The notes beneath the pieces are model-generated. The model saw only the letters and a list, made by a program, of their open reading frames with translations, ran no database searches and had not been told where the DNA came from. A stretch of 16,294 nt of DNA from an uncultured Mycoplasmatota bacterium (GTDB lineage: Bacteria; Bacillota_I; Bacilli_A; RF39; UBA660): the NCBI GenBank assembly GCA_900551105.1, contig URUT01000027.1, positions 1 to 16,294 of the forward strand, read 5' to 3'. The translations under genes were made by a program, and so were the position numbers. Shown here in pieces: positions 7,796 to 15,116 of this stretch. The stretch's first letter is position 1, and every line of letters starts with the position of its first letter.

Positions 7796-9202
7796 ATGAA
7801 AATAAATAAATATGTATTTGGGGTTTTAGTTGGTTTTCTATGCACCGTTAATGTAAATGCCGCTAAGCTAACATTTGATGGTGACCGTAGTATCAAATAT
7901 AATGAAGAAGGTACCGTAGATATTAAGCTAGACACTGAAGGTGAAGATATCTCAAGAGTAGAGTTTACGCTTAGCTATGATACAAACTATATTAATATTA
8001 AGTTAACTGATGAACAATATGGGTTAAAAAGAGAAGAATCTGGTAATAAAGTTATGTTACTACCAGCAAGTGCTGAAAAGATGGAAGACAAAGTAATAGC
8101 TACAATCAACGTAAAAAATATTAGAGCTGAAGCAAGTACTGCTAATTTAAAACTAACTAATGTTAAATTTAATAATTCCGTAAGTGGCGCAGATGTTGAA
8201 AGAAGCTTTGATTTAAGATACACTACAACAACGACACCTCAAAAACCTAAAAACACCAGTGCTAAATTAACAAGTGTTACAACTAGTGCTGGAACTATCT
8301 CACCTGAATTTAAAAGTTCAGTTAAAGATTACAAAATCAAAGGTATAAAAGATACCATTCAAAATATTACCTTAAGAGGTGCTTGTGAAGAAGAAGGCTG
8401 CGTAGTAGAAGCAACATGTACATCAAACTGCACTGCAAAAGGCACAAAAATAACTCTTGCCCAAGGCAAAAATGAATTAACCCTAGAAGTAATTAGTGAA
8501 GATACAAAAAATAAAGAAAAATATAACTTTATTGTCTACCGTGGTGAAACAACTGATAACTCACCATACTTATCATCACTAATGATTGAAGGAAATCCCC
8601 TAAAAGAAAAATTTACTAAAGATACTTTAGACTATACGGCCGAGGTAAGTTATGAAACTGAAAACATCAACATTCTAGCAACTCCTGAAGATGAAAAAGC
8701 TACTGTTAATATTAAGGGTGGCGATAAACTAGTTGTCGGTGAAAATGTAATTACTATCACAGTTACATCAAGTGAAACTAAAGACAAAAAAATCTATAAC
8801 ATAACTGTTACTCGTAAAGATTTTGAACCAAATAGTAGTACAACAACTAAAAGCCTTATAGCACCTACTGATGAACCAAAAGACACTAAAAAAAGTAATA
8901 CATTACTAATAATTATTATCTCAGTAGTAGGAGCAACCATTATCGGTCTAGCAGCATTCTTCATCTTTAGAAAACCAAAAGATAAGAAGCCAAATGACAA
9001 AAACAAGCCAGAACTTGCTGATGATATGCCTGCACTAAAAACTGATGCTGATCCTAAAGAAGAAAACTTAGATATTAAAGATAATGAATTAGAAGAAGAC
9101 TTAAACAATATTGAAAGTCCATCAGGATCAGAAATAGATGCCGCACTTCTAGATTTAATGGAAACTAAACAGTTAGAAGTAACTAAAGAACTAAAATTAT
9201 AA
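7796..9202 (+). CDS. Type I membrane protein with cohesin-like and cadherin-like beta-sandwich domains
   Basis: This 468-residue protein is exposed outside the cell and anchored by one C-terminal membrane helix. A signal peptide (1-22) ends at NVNA/AK. Residues 23-142 resemble a cohesin/Ig-like fold, with alternating strands and an ASLKL-like end (ANLKLTNVKF). Two cadherin-like beta-sandwich repeats follow (about 155-249 and 256-340); each starts with a short LxSLxx or LTSVTT strand and ends in YNFIVYR or YNITVTR. The first contains four cysteines (197, 202, 208, 212), probably forming disulfides. A linker leads to the membrane helix (369-391), a basic FRKPKDKK stop-transfer sequence and an acidic tail of about 75 residues on the cytoplasmic side. 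I do not recognise a named family. The long acidic tail suggests a link to an internal partner, by inference. It is monocistronic or weakly linked to the next gene. Confidence 0.75.
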   Translation: MKINKYVFGVLVGFLCTVNVNAAKLTFDGDRSIKYNEEGTVDIKLDTEGEDISRVEFTLSYDTNYINIKLTDEQYGLKREESGNKVMLLPASAEKMEDKVIATINVKNIRAEASTANLKLTNVKFNNSVSGADVERSFDLRYTTTTTPQKPKNTSAKLTSVTTSAGTISPEFKSSVKDYKIKGIKDTIQNITLRGACEEEGCVVEATCTSNCTAKGTKITLAQGKNELTLEVISEDTKNKEKYNFIVYRGETTDNSPYLSSLMIEGNPLKEKFTKDTLDYTAEVSYETENINILATPEDEKATVNIKGGDKLVVGENVITITVTSSETKDKKIYNITVTRKDFEPNSSTTTKSLIAPTDEPKDTKKSNTLLIIIISVVGATIIGLAAFFIFRKPKDKKPNDKNKPELADDMPALKTDADPKEENLDIKDNELEEDLNNIESPSGSEIDAALLDLMETKQLEVTKELKL

Positions 9203-9210
9203 TAACCAAA

Positions 9211-9248
9211 AAGAAATCACTTAAATAAAATATTATAGGTGATTTTTT
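9211..9248 (+). promoter_or_regulatory. Hairpin that covers the Shine-Dalgarno of the next gene, possible weak terminator
   Basis: Bases 9211-9223 can pair with 9236-9248 (AAATCACTT with AGGTGATTT at the core, with two G-U pairs) around a loop of about 12 bases. The 3' arm contains the whole Shine-Dalgarno AGGTGA (9237-9242) and runs into seven Ts just before the ATG at 9250. It could end transcription weakly or hide the ribosome site. Pairing is read by eye; stability was not computed. Confidence 0.45.
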
Positions 9249-9249
9249 T

Positions 9250-9849
9250 ATGTTAATAGCGCATAGAGGCTTAGCTAGTGAAGACATTGGTGAAAACACG
9301 ATAGAAGCCTTTGACAGAGCTTTTGCTAGTGGATTTGATGGAATAGAAACCGACCTTCGTCAAACCAAAGATGGGGTAATCGTCGCTCTTCATGATCCAT
9401 TTATCTCAAGAGTAAGTGATGGTTTTGGCCTAGTAAAACATCTATCTTATAATAAACTACTAAAATATAATTTCAAACCCAAAATAACTACCCTAAAAGA
9501 AATAACTAATACCTACGATAACAAGATAATCTTTCTAGAACTAAAAGAAAAAATAGACATAACTAAAGAACTAAATGATCAAAACACATACTACATTTCA
9601 TCATTTAATTATAACCACATCAAAGACTTACCCAAAGGCAATTACAAAAAAGGCGTAATTAACTACGTATTTAATACGAACATAGACTATCAAAATCTAG
9701 ACTTTATCATGATTCTATCAGATCTCATCACTGACAAAATATATGAATTTTATACTAAGCAAAATATAGAGGTAGTAATTTATGGTGTCGGCAAGAAAAT
9801 ACCTAACCTCAAAAAAGAATATCTCTTAAATCTAAAATACATTTACTAA
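9250..9849 (+). CDS. Short glycerophosphodiester phosphodiesterase
   Basis: This 199-residue cytoplasmic TIM-barrel enzyme of the GDPD family hydrolyses glycerophosphodiesters, from lipid or teichoic acid turnover, to glycerol 3-phosphate and an alcohol. The catalytic and metal residues are visible in order: AHRG (His5, Arg6), ENT (15-17), GIETDLR with Glu33 and Asp35, and LHD with His48. ELKEK is the usual E-x-K strand. It has no signal peptide, so it acts inside the cell. It is shorter than the usual 240-250 residues; the last strands of the barrel look compressed. The start is fixed by AGGTGA (9237-9242), which is buried in a hairpin. Substrate is not certain. It is similar to GlpQ/UgpQ-type enzymes, but no glycerol gene is nearby. 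Confidence 0.85.
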   Translation: MLIAHRGLASEDIGENTIEAFDRAFASGFDGIETDLRQTKDGVIVALHDPFISRVSDGFGLVKHLSYNKLLKYNFKPKITTLKEITNTYDNKIIFLELKEKIDITKELNDQNTYYISSFNYNHIKDLPKGNYKKGVINYVFNTNIDYQNLDFIMILSDLITDKIYEFYTKQNIEVVIYGVGKKIPNLKKEYLLNLKYIY

Positions 9850-9852
9850 ACC

Positions 9853-9882
9853 TTGAACAAAGATATATAAATATGATAAAAT
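9853..9882 (+). promoter_or_regulatory. Promoter of the ireB-trhP2 operon
   Basis: TTGAAC (9853-9858) and TAAAAT (9877-9882) are 18 bp apart, with TG at 9874-9875 as extended -10. The Shine-Dalgarno AGAGGTGG is at 9893-9900, followed by the GTG start at 9907. Confidence 0.65.
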
Positions 9883-9906
9883 AAAACCGTCTAGAGGTGG
9901 TATATT

Positions 9907-10152
9907 GTGTTAGACAAAACAAGAATTATTAATACAGAAACTATTGAAGATGCTCTAATAAATGAAATGCTTCATGAAGTAATTGATGCCTTAGAAGAAA
10001 GAGGCTATAAACCAATAAATCAATTACTTGGTTACTTTATGAGTGGTGACCCGGGATACATTTCATCATACAAAGGAGCAAGAGACAAAATAACAAGATA
10101 TGATCGTGCTAAAGTATTAATGTGCGTCCTAGAAGGCTATCTAAATAAATGA
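9907..10152 (+). CDS. ireB: IreB family regulatory protein (UPF0297, DUF965)
   Basis: This small soluble protein of 81 residues belongs to the IreB/YrzL family. The core motif GYKPINQLLGYFMSGDPGYIS matches the conserved [20 protein letters not shown] of Bacillus YrzL, and a helix with ARDKITRYDR follows. In Enterococcus faecalis IreB is phosphorylated by the PASTA kinase IreK and lowers resistance to cephalosporins; in other Bacillota its role is less clear. Threonine residues near the N-terminus (5, 10, 12) could be phospho-sites, by analogy only. Translation starts at GTG with AGAGGTGG six bases upstream. The stop codon TGA overlaps the ruvX start (ATGA), so the two are coupled. It ends in TGA, which shows that TGA is a stop in this genome. 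It is first in the operon. Confidence 0.9.
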   Translation: MLDKTRIINTETIEDALINEMLHEVIDALEERGYKPINQLLGYFMSGDPGYISSYKGARDKITRYDRAKVLMCVLEGYLNK

Positions 10153-10556
10153 AATATTTAGGAATGGACCTTGGAACCAAAACCTTAGGTCTTGCAATAA
10201 GTAGCACAGGACTTTTAACCGCACCATATAAGTTAATAAGATTTAACGACGTCTCAAAAGCAGCTGATGAAGTATTAGAAATAATTAAAAAAGAAAACAT
10301 TACTTGCTTAGTATTAGGTCTTCCTAAAAATATGGACAATTCACTGGGATTTGCCGCAGAGCGCTCTTTAAAATTTAAAGAACTTCTAGAATCTAAATGC
10401 GACTTAAAAGTCAATTTAATTGATGAAAGACTAAGCACAGTAGAAGCAGAAAATATCTTAATAAAGCGAGACTACTCTAGAAAAAAAAGAAAAAATAATA
10501 TTGATGAGTTATCGGCATGTATTATTCTCGATACTTATCTAAGGAAAGTTGGTTAG
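10149..10556 (+). CDS. ruvX: Holliday junction resolvase-like nuclease RuvX/YqgF
   Basis: This is a 135-residue RNase H-fold protein of the YqgF family. Asp7 sits in MDLGTKTLGLA. GLPKNMDNSLGFAAERS is the central motif, LIDERLST carries the acidic residue, and IDELSACIILDTYL holds the last active-site Asp. Members process Holliday junctions or the 5' end of pre-16S rRNA; the sequence cannot decide between them. The length is typical (135-140). It overlaps ireB by four bases, and its stop lies just before the YrzB start, in the same order as Bacillus yrzL-yrrK-yrzB. Confidence 0.93.
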   Translation: MKYLGMDLGTKTLGLAISSTGLLTAPYKLIRFNDVSKAADEVLEIIKKENITCLVLGLPKNMDNSLGFAAERSLKFKELLESKCDLKVNLIDERLSTVEAENILIKRDYSRKKRKNNIDELSACIILDTYLRKVG

Positions 10557-10558
10557 AA

Positions 10559-10852
10559 ATGGATAATAAAGGAAAATTTACAATTACAAATGAAGAAGGA
10601 AAAGAATTAGAATGCGAAGTATTATTTACTTTTGATTCTGATGAATTTAAAAAGAATTATATCGTATTTACAGATAATACATTAGATGAAAACGGTAACA
10701 TCAAAGTATACGCAAACACCTATGACCCTGAAGGCAAAGATGTTAATTTAGGAGTTATTGAAGATGAAAAAGAGTGGAAATTAATTGAAAATCTACTTGC
10801 TTCATTACAAGAAAAAATAGGAGATAATAATGCCGGAAACAAAGAAAACTAA
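10559..10852 (+). CDS. yrzB: DUF1292 protein (YrzB family)
   Basis: This small acidic protein of 97 residues has the DUF1292 pattern: FTITNEEGKELECEVLFTF, a YIVFTD strand, then a VYANTYD strand and a final IEDEKEWKLIENLL helix. It has no known function and no membrane segment or catalytic motif. The in-frame ATG at 10559 is used rather than an upstream one at 10517, since 10517 lies inside ruvX and the homologous N-terminus begins near MDNKGKF. AAGGAAAG (10541-10548) is a plausible Shine-Dalgarno at a slightly long distance. The 3' end overlaps mltG by 23 bases in another frame. Its place between ruvX and mltG is as in Bacillus. Confidence 0.88.
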   Translation: MDNKGKFTITNEEGKELECEVLFTFDSDEFKKNYIVFTDNTLDENGNIKVYANTYDPEGKDVNLGVIEDEKEWKLIENLLASLQEKIGDNNAGNKEN

Positions 10853-11942
10853 GAATAAAAAAATCAAAAAAATCGGCGTAGTAATTGGTATTTTAAGTGC
10901 CCTTATTATTGGAACTCTTTTAATATTCATGATAGCATCCCTAACGTACTTAGCTCCCGTAGATAAGAAAAGTGATGAAATCGTTGAATTTAATATACCA
11001 AGTGGTATGGGCAAAAATCAAATAGCTGATGAACTAGAAAAAGCTGGTCTGATCAAAAATGCCTTATTCTTTAAATTCTATATTAAATTTAATGCAAATA
11101 AAGAATTATATGCTGGAACTTACAAAATTTCCAAAAGCATGAGCGTTGATGAAATAATTGATACTCTAAACAAAGGCAAAAGCCTAGAAAATGAAAGTAT
11201 CACTGTTCAGTTCATAGAAGGCAAAAGACTAAAAGACTATGCTAAAAAAATTAGTGAAGCCTTTCCATATACAGAAGAAGAAATCTTAGAAACTAGTAAA
11301 GATAAAGAATTTTTAAATAAGCTTATCAAAAACTACTGGTTTGTAACTGAAGACATCTTAAACGAAAAGATTTACTATCCTCTAGAAGGCTATTTATTCC
11401 CTGATACTTATAACTTTAAGAAAAATGCCACTATTGAAGAAATCTTAGAAAAGATGGTTAAAACACTAGGAACCAAACTAGATGTTTATAAAAGTGATAT
11501 AGAACTATCAAAATATAGTATTCATGAACTTATCACTCTTGCATCTATTATTGAACTAGAAGGTGCAAGTGCTGATGACCGCGCAGGCGTAGCAGGAGTT
11601 TTCTACAACCGACTAAAAGATAACTGGACCCTAGGAAGTGATGCTACAACCTATTATGCAGTAGGCAAAGGCTTTGATCGTGACTTATCACTAAAAGATT
11701 TACAAAGTTGTAACGGCTATAACACAAGAAGTGAAAGCAAATGTGCATTTACTGGCTTACCAGTAGGTCCAATAGATAGCCCATCACTAGCAAGCCTAGC
11801 AGCTACCTTTGAACCCAATGAAGGCGACTATTACTACTTTGTAGCAGACAAGAATAAAAAGACATATTTTATGAAAACATACAAGGAACATGCTAAAGTT
11901 GTTTCCAAACTAAAACAAGAAGGACTTTGGTATCAATATTAG
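10830..11942 (+). CDS. mltG: Endolytic murein transglycosylase MltG
   Basis: This 370-residue membrane-anchored lytic transglycosylase cuts nascent glycan strands and so sets their length. A basic N-terminus is followed by one membrane helix (about 15-40); the rest is outside the cell. A LysM-like region is at about 50-115 (IPSGMGKNQIADELEKAGLI). The catalytic YceG domain carries LASIIELEG, where Glu242 is the expected catalytic acid, then VAGVFYNRLK, LGSDATTYYAVG, YNTR and FTGLPVGPIDSP. The motif ends with YYYFVAD and a YKEHAKVV helix. Compared with the family consensus LQSDPT and NPG, this copy has LGSDAT and DSP, modest changes. The ATG follows TAGGAG (10818-10823) and lies inside yrzB, so translation is coupled. 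Identification is firm. Confidence 0.95.
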   Translation: MPETKKTKNKKIKKIGVVIGILSALIIGTLLIFMIASLTYLAPVDKKSDEIVEFNIPSGMGKNQIADELEKAGLIKNALFFKFYIKFNANKELYAGTYKISKSMSVDEIIDTLNKGKSLENESITVQFIEGKRLKDYAKKISEAFPYTEEEILETSKDKEFLNKLIKNYWFVTEDILNEKIYYPLEGYLFPDTYNFKKNATIEEILEKMVKTLGTKLDVYKSDIELSKYSIHELITLASIIELEGASADDRAGVAGVFYNRLKDNWTLGSDATTYYAVGKGFDRDLSLKDLQSCNGYNTRSESKCAFTGLPVGPIDSPSLASLAATFEPNEGDYYYFVADKNKKTYFMKTYKEHAKVVSKLKQEGLWYQY

Positions 11943-11955
11943 GAAGTGATTAAAA

Positions 11956-12552
11956 ATGAAAGAAACAATACTAGAAATGGAACAGTATGCTGAAGAAAAC
12001 AACATTCCAATAATTGAAGTAGATAGTATTAAATTTATAATGAAATACATAAAACTAAATAATGTAAAAAGTGTATTAGAAATAGGAACTGCTATTGGCT
12101 ACTCAGCTATTTTGATGGCTAATGCCACTAGCACTGTTGAAATAACAACGGTAGAAAAAGATGAAAAAAGATACCGTGAAGCTGTCAAAAACGTTAATAA
12201 ATGTGGCTTAGATAGAAGAATTGAATGTGTATATAATGATGCTCTAGAAGTAAATCTAGCAGGTCACTCTTATGATTTAATCTTTATAGATGCTGCCAAA
12301 GGTGGATATATCAAATACTTTGAAAAGTTTTGTAACTATCTAACTCCAGGTGGTGTTATCATAACTGACAACTTAAAATTCCATGGTTTAGTAAGCAATA
12401 AAAGCTCAATAAAAAGTAAAAACCTAAGAGGTATTGTAGATAAAATAGAAAAATATGTTGAATTTTTAAATCAAAACAAAGACTTTATTACAAAATATTA
12501 TGACATCGGCGATGGACTATCAGTAAGCTTTAGAAGAAGCAATGTTAAATAA
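11956..12552 (+). CDS. trmR: tRNA 5-hydroxyuridine methyltransferase TrmR
   Basis: This is a 198-residue class I SAM methyltransferase of the catechol O-methyltransferase-like group. SAM motif I is LEIGTAIGYSA (41-51) and the acidic end of strand 2 is Glu67. DLIFIDAAKGGY contains Asp112, and ITDN contains Asp138 and Asn139; these three are the expected divalent-metal ligands. In Bacillus the orthologue YrrM (TrmR) methylates 5-hydroxyuridine at position 34 to 5-methoxyuridine. The neighbours trhP1 and trhP2 make that hydroxyuridine, so the context supports TrmR over a small-molecule O-methyltransferase. The Shine-Dalgarno AGGAAGTG overlaps the mltG stop. The end overlaps trhP1 by 11 bases. 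Confidence 0.88.
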   Translation: MKETILEMEQYAEENNIPIIEVDSIKFIMKYIKLNNVKSVLEIGTAIGYSAILMANATSTVEITTVEKDEKRYREAVKNVNKCGLDRRIECVYNDALEVNLAGHSYDLIFIDAAKGGYIKYFEKFCNYLTPGGVIITDNLKFHGLVSNKSSIKSKNLRGIVDKIEKYVEFLNQNKDFITKYYDIGDGLSVSFRRSNVK

Positions 12553-13327
12553 AGTAATAGTAAGAGTAAATAATTTAAAAGAAGTTAATACATTAAAAGA
12601 AAAGGGAATATCTAATTTCCTTTTTCCTTTAGAAAAATTTAGTATTGGCTATCAGACATTTACTCTAGAAGAAATCAAAGATTTAAAAGTTAACATCTAT
12701 CTATTAATAAACCGTGAATTTGATAATATAACCTTAAATGAATTTAAAAAAATCAAAGACTTATCATTTGTAAAAGGAATATTCTTTGAAGATATCGCCA
12801 TCTATATGCTTTTAAAAGATACTGGCATTCCTCTAATATGGAGTACCATGCACTTTGTTATAAACTCAAGAAGCATTAATTTTTGGCTTGCCAAAGTATC
12901 CAGTGCCAGGCTATCAAATGAGTTAACAAAAGAAGAAATACAAACTATCTTAAAAAATGTTACAAAACCAGTAGTTCTTGATGTCTATGGCCAAAACATC
13001 GCCATATATAGTAGAAGAAAACTATTATCAAACTTCTTTCTAGCTCATCAAGAAAAACCCAAGGAAAATCTTACCTTAACAACTGATAATCATATCTCAT
13101 TTAAAACATTTGAAAATGAATATGGTACAATATTCTTTTATAAAACAAGTTTTAACTATACTAAAATCCTAGAAGAAATAGATGACAGTAAAATCTTACT
13201 TTACCTATACGATATAGAAGACAATACTCCAGAAGAGCTACTGGATATTATTAATAAAAAAGAAACAACTAGCTTTAATCGTTTCCTTGAAGAACCTACT
13301 ATTTATAAATTGGAGGCAAAAAAATGA
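12542..13327 (+). CDS. trhP1: U32 family protein, TrhP1-like (YrrN)
   Basis: This 261-residue protein is placed as the first U32 paralogue of the tRNA hydroxylation pair, equivalent to Bacillus YrrN. The similarity is seen more in position and size than in strong motifs: a beta-alpha barrel pattern with VKGIFFEDIAIYMLL, STMHFVINSRSINFW and PVVLDVYGQNIAIYSRRKLL. It contains no cysteine at all, so it cannot bind the Fe-S cluster found in TrhP2. Its role would then be structural or substrate-binding, as partner of TrhP2. It is shorter than YrrN (about 309). It overlaps trmR by 11 bases and trhP2 by four (ATGA). Bacillus TrhP1 and TrhP2 are needed for 5-hydroxyuridine formation from prephenate-derived chemistry. 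The assignment rests on context. Confidence 0.75.
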   Translation: MLNKVIVRVNNLKEVNTLKEKGISNFLFPLEKFSIGYQTFTLEEIKDLKVNIYLLINREFDNITLNEFKKIKDLSFVKGIFFEDIAIYMLLKDTGIPLIWSTMHFVINSRSINFWLAKVSSARLSNELTKEEIQTILKNVTKPVVLDVYGQNIAIYSRRKLLSNFFLAHQEKPKENLTLTTDNHISFKTFENEYGTIFFYKTSFNYTKILEEIDDSKILLYLYDIEDNTPEELLDIINKKETTSFNRFLEEPTIYKLEAKK

Positions 13328-14526
13328 TTGAACTACTTTCACCAGCAGGTGATGCTGAAAAAATGAAAATAGCATTTCTTTATGGAGCAGATGCCATCTA
13401 TATTGGTGGTCAAAATTATAGCTTAAGAGCAAATGCTAAAAATTTTACTTTAGAAGAAATTAAAGAAACTGTAAAATATGCTCACAACCTAAATAAAAAA
13501 GTTTATGTTACAGTAAATATTGTTTTTCATGATGAAGACTTTCAAGGCTTAGAAGACTACTTAAAATATTTAGATAGTGTAAACGTTGATGCCATAATTG
13601 TTAGTGACATCTCAGTTATGAATTTATGGCAAAAATTAAACTTAAAAATGGAACTTCATGTATCAACCCAGGCAAGCACTCTAAATAAGGAAACAGCACT
13701 ATTTTATAAAGAATTAGGAGCTACAAGAGTAGTTCTAGCTAGAGAATGTCTAAAAGATAATATTAAAGAAATAAAAGACTATACATCCCTAGAACTAGAA
13801 GCATTCATCCACGGAGCAATGTGTACTAGCATCAGTGGTAGATGTATCATGAGTAACTATGCAACTAATAGAGATGCCAATAGAGGTGGTTGCGCTCAAA
13901 TATGTAGATGGAACTTTACCGCCGAAAGTAATAATCAAATAATTACTAATAACTTTCAAATCTGTCCTAAAGACTTAAATATGATACCAAATATTAAAGA
14001 AATGATCGAAGTAGGCGTAAACTCCTTTAAAGTAGAAGGAAGAATGCGTAGCATCTACTACCTAGCAACCGTTATGCTATCATATAAACGAATAATTAAT
14101 CATATCTTAAATAATACACTAACAGATAAAATAAGTAACTACTACTTAAATATCTTAAATAGATGTGCAAACCGTGAAAGTACACCGCAGTTTTTTAATA
14201 AATATCCAGGATATGAGGAACAGTACTACACAAACACTAGAGAAGAATATTCAAACCAAGACTTTCTTGGTATTGTCAAAGAAAACAAAGATGGAATAAT
14301 TACTTTAGAACAAAGAAACTATTTTAAAACCGGAACTACGGTTCAATTTATTAGTCCAAACAAAAAAACATTTAACTATGAAATAAATGAAATTTTTGAT
14401 GAAGAAATGAATATAATAAAAGAAGCAAACCATGCTCAAATGATTGTCAAAATTAAAGCAAATCTTAATGTAGAAAAAGATGATATTATGCGCTTAAAAG
14501 TATTTGACATTTGTGATGATTTGTAG
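13324..14526 (+). CDS. trhP2: U32 family tRNA hydroxylation protein TrhP2 (YrrO)
   Basis: This 400-residue protein carries the U32 signature EAFIHGAMCTSISGRCIMS (159-177). Cys167, Cys174, Cys190, Cys194 and Cys214 are the candidates to hold a 4Fe-4S cluster. The N-terminus ELLSPAGDAEKMKIAFLYGADAIYIGG is the usual U32 start. The family is named peptidase, but members of the TrhP/RlhA/UbiU type are hydroxylation factors. With trmR and trhP1 next door, this one most likely makes 5-hydroxyuridine at tRNA position 34. The C-terminal part (about 320-395) is a small beta domain, as in YrrO. GGAGG (13312-13316) precedes the ATG, which overlaps the trhP1 stop. The length is close to that of Bacillus YrrO (about 422). 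It is last in this operon, and a promoter for greA lies inside its 3' end. Confidence 0.9.
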   Translation: MIELLSPAGDAEKMKIAFLYGADAIYIGGQNYSLRANAKNFTLEEIKETVKYAHNLNKKVYVTVNIVFHDEDFQGLEDYLKYLDSVNVDAIIVSDISVMNLWQKLNLKMELHVSTQASTLNKETALFYKELGATRVVLARECLKDNIKEIKDYTSLELEAFIHGAMCTSISGRCIMSNYATNRDANRGGCAQICRWNFTAESNNQIITNNFQICPKDLNMIPNIKEMIEVGVNSFKVEGRMRSIYYLATVMLSYKRIINHILNNTLTDKISNYYLNILNRCANRESTPQFFNKYPGYEEQYYTNTREEYSNQDFLGIVKENKDGIITLEQRNYFKTGTTVQFISPNKKTFNYEINEIFDEEMNIIKEANHAQMIVKIKANLNVEKDDIMRLKVFDICDDL

Positions 14527-14532
14527 TATTCT
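14504..14532 (+). promoter_or_regulatory. Promoter of greA inside the 3' end of trhP2
   Basis: A perfect TTGACA (14504-14509) and TATTCT (14527-14532) are 17 bp apart. The first box lies within trhP2 codons and the second just after its stop. It would give greA its own transcript, with AAGGAGA (14553-14559) as Shine-Dalgarno. Confidence 0.65.
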
Positions 14533-14567
14533 TATAAAAGTTTAAAAAGCGGAAGGAGATTTTTTAA

Positions 14568-15035
14568 ATGCCAAAAAAAGAAATTTTATTAACTAGTGAA
14601 GGATTTCTTGAATTAGAAACAGAATTAAACGAATTAAAAAATGTTCGTAGACCAAAAGTAATTGAAGCAATCAAAGATGCTAGAAGTCAGGGAGATTTAT
14701 CTGAAAATGCCGACTATGATGCTGCTAGAGCTGAACAAGCTGAAGTAGAAGGACGCATTAAAGAATTAGAATATATGTTAGAAAATGCTAAAATCATTCA
14801 AAAAGAAAGCAGTCACATTGTAGGCTTAGGTTCTACTGTAACTATTTCTTATGTTGATGATGACGATGAAGAAGTTTATAGCATCGTAGGCTCAATGGAA
14901 GCTGACCCATTTGAAAACAAAATATCAAATGAATCACCACTTGGAAAAGCCATCATTGGTAAAAAACAAGGAGACGTACTTGATGTATCATCACCAACAG
15001 GAAGTTATCAAATTAAAATCGTAAAAGTTGACTAA
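14568..15035 (+). CDS. greA: Transcription elongation factor GreA
   Basis: This 155-residue protein rescues backtracked RNA polymerase by stimulating cleavage of the 3' RNA end. An N-terminal coiled coil (about 10-75) has the acidic tip GDLSENADYDAAR (42-54), with Asp43 and Glu46 at the positions that hold Mg2+ in the polymerase active site. An FKBP-like C-terminal domain follows, with IVGLGSTVTISY, a YSIVGSMEADP strand and SPLGKAIIGKKQGD. The length is normal. It has a strong Shine-Dalgarno and its own promoter. In Bacillus udk lies between yrrO and greA; here that gene is absent, and the gap to trhP2 is only 41 bases. Confidence 0.96.
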   Translation: MPKKEILLTSEGFLELETELNELKNVRRPKVIEAIKDARSQGDLSENADYDAARAEQAEVEGRIKELEYMLENAKIIQKESSHIVGLGSTVTISYVDDDDEEVYSIVGSMEADPFENKISNESPLGKAIIGKKQGDVLDVSSPTGSYQIKIVKVD

Positions 15036-15052
15036 TTATAGTTGCTTTTTTT
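15023..15052 (+). terminator. Possible weak terminator of greA
   Basis: AAAAG (15023-15027) can pair with CTTTT (15045-15049), and GACT (15030-15033) with AGTT (15040-15043), with a small internal bulge. The T-rich tract 15046-15052 follows. The stem is imperfect and overlaps the end of the coding region, so the call is weak. Confidence 0.35.
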
Positions 15053-15080
15053 ATTTTGTAAAAAAAACTACCAAATGTTT

Positions 15081-15112
15081 ATCACTTGTGCTAGAATAAA
15101 CGCCAAGGTGAT
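15081..15112 (+). promoter_or_regulatory. Hairpin covering the Shine-Dalgarno, with an extended -10 in its loop
   Basis: ATCACTT (15081-15087) pairs with AGGTGAT (15106-15112, one G-U pair) around an 18-base loop. The 3' arm is the Shine-Dalgarno for the ATG at 15117. The loop contains TG-C-TAGAAT (15089-15097), a possible extended -10; transcripts from it would begin inside the loop and lack the 5' arm. The same heptamer pair occurs before the phosphodiesterase gene (9216-9243). Confidence 0.4.
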
Positions 15113-15116
15113 TTTT

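Noticed and set aside
10150..10152. TGA read as tryptophan (Mycoplasma code)
   Set aside because: ireB and trhP1 both end at TGA exactly where the next gene starts, and tryptophans are encoded by TGG throughout.
13324..14526. TrhP2 as a collagenase-type U32 peptidase
   Set aside because: The neighbouring trmR and trhP1 point to tRNA hydroxylation; the peptidase name comes from old family annotation.
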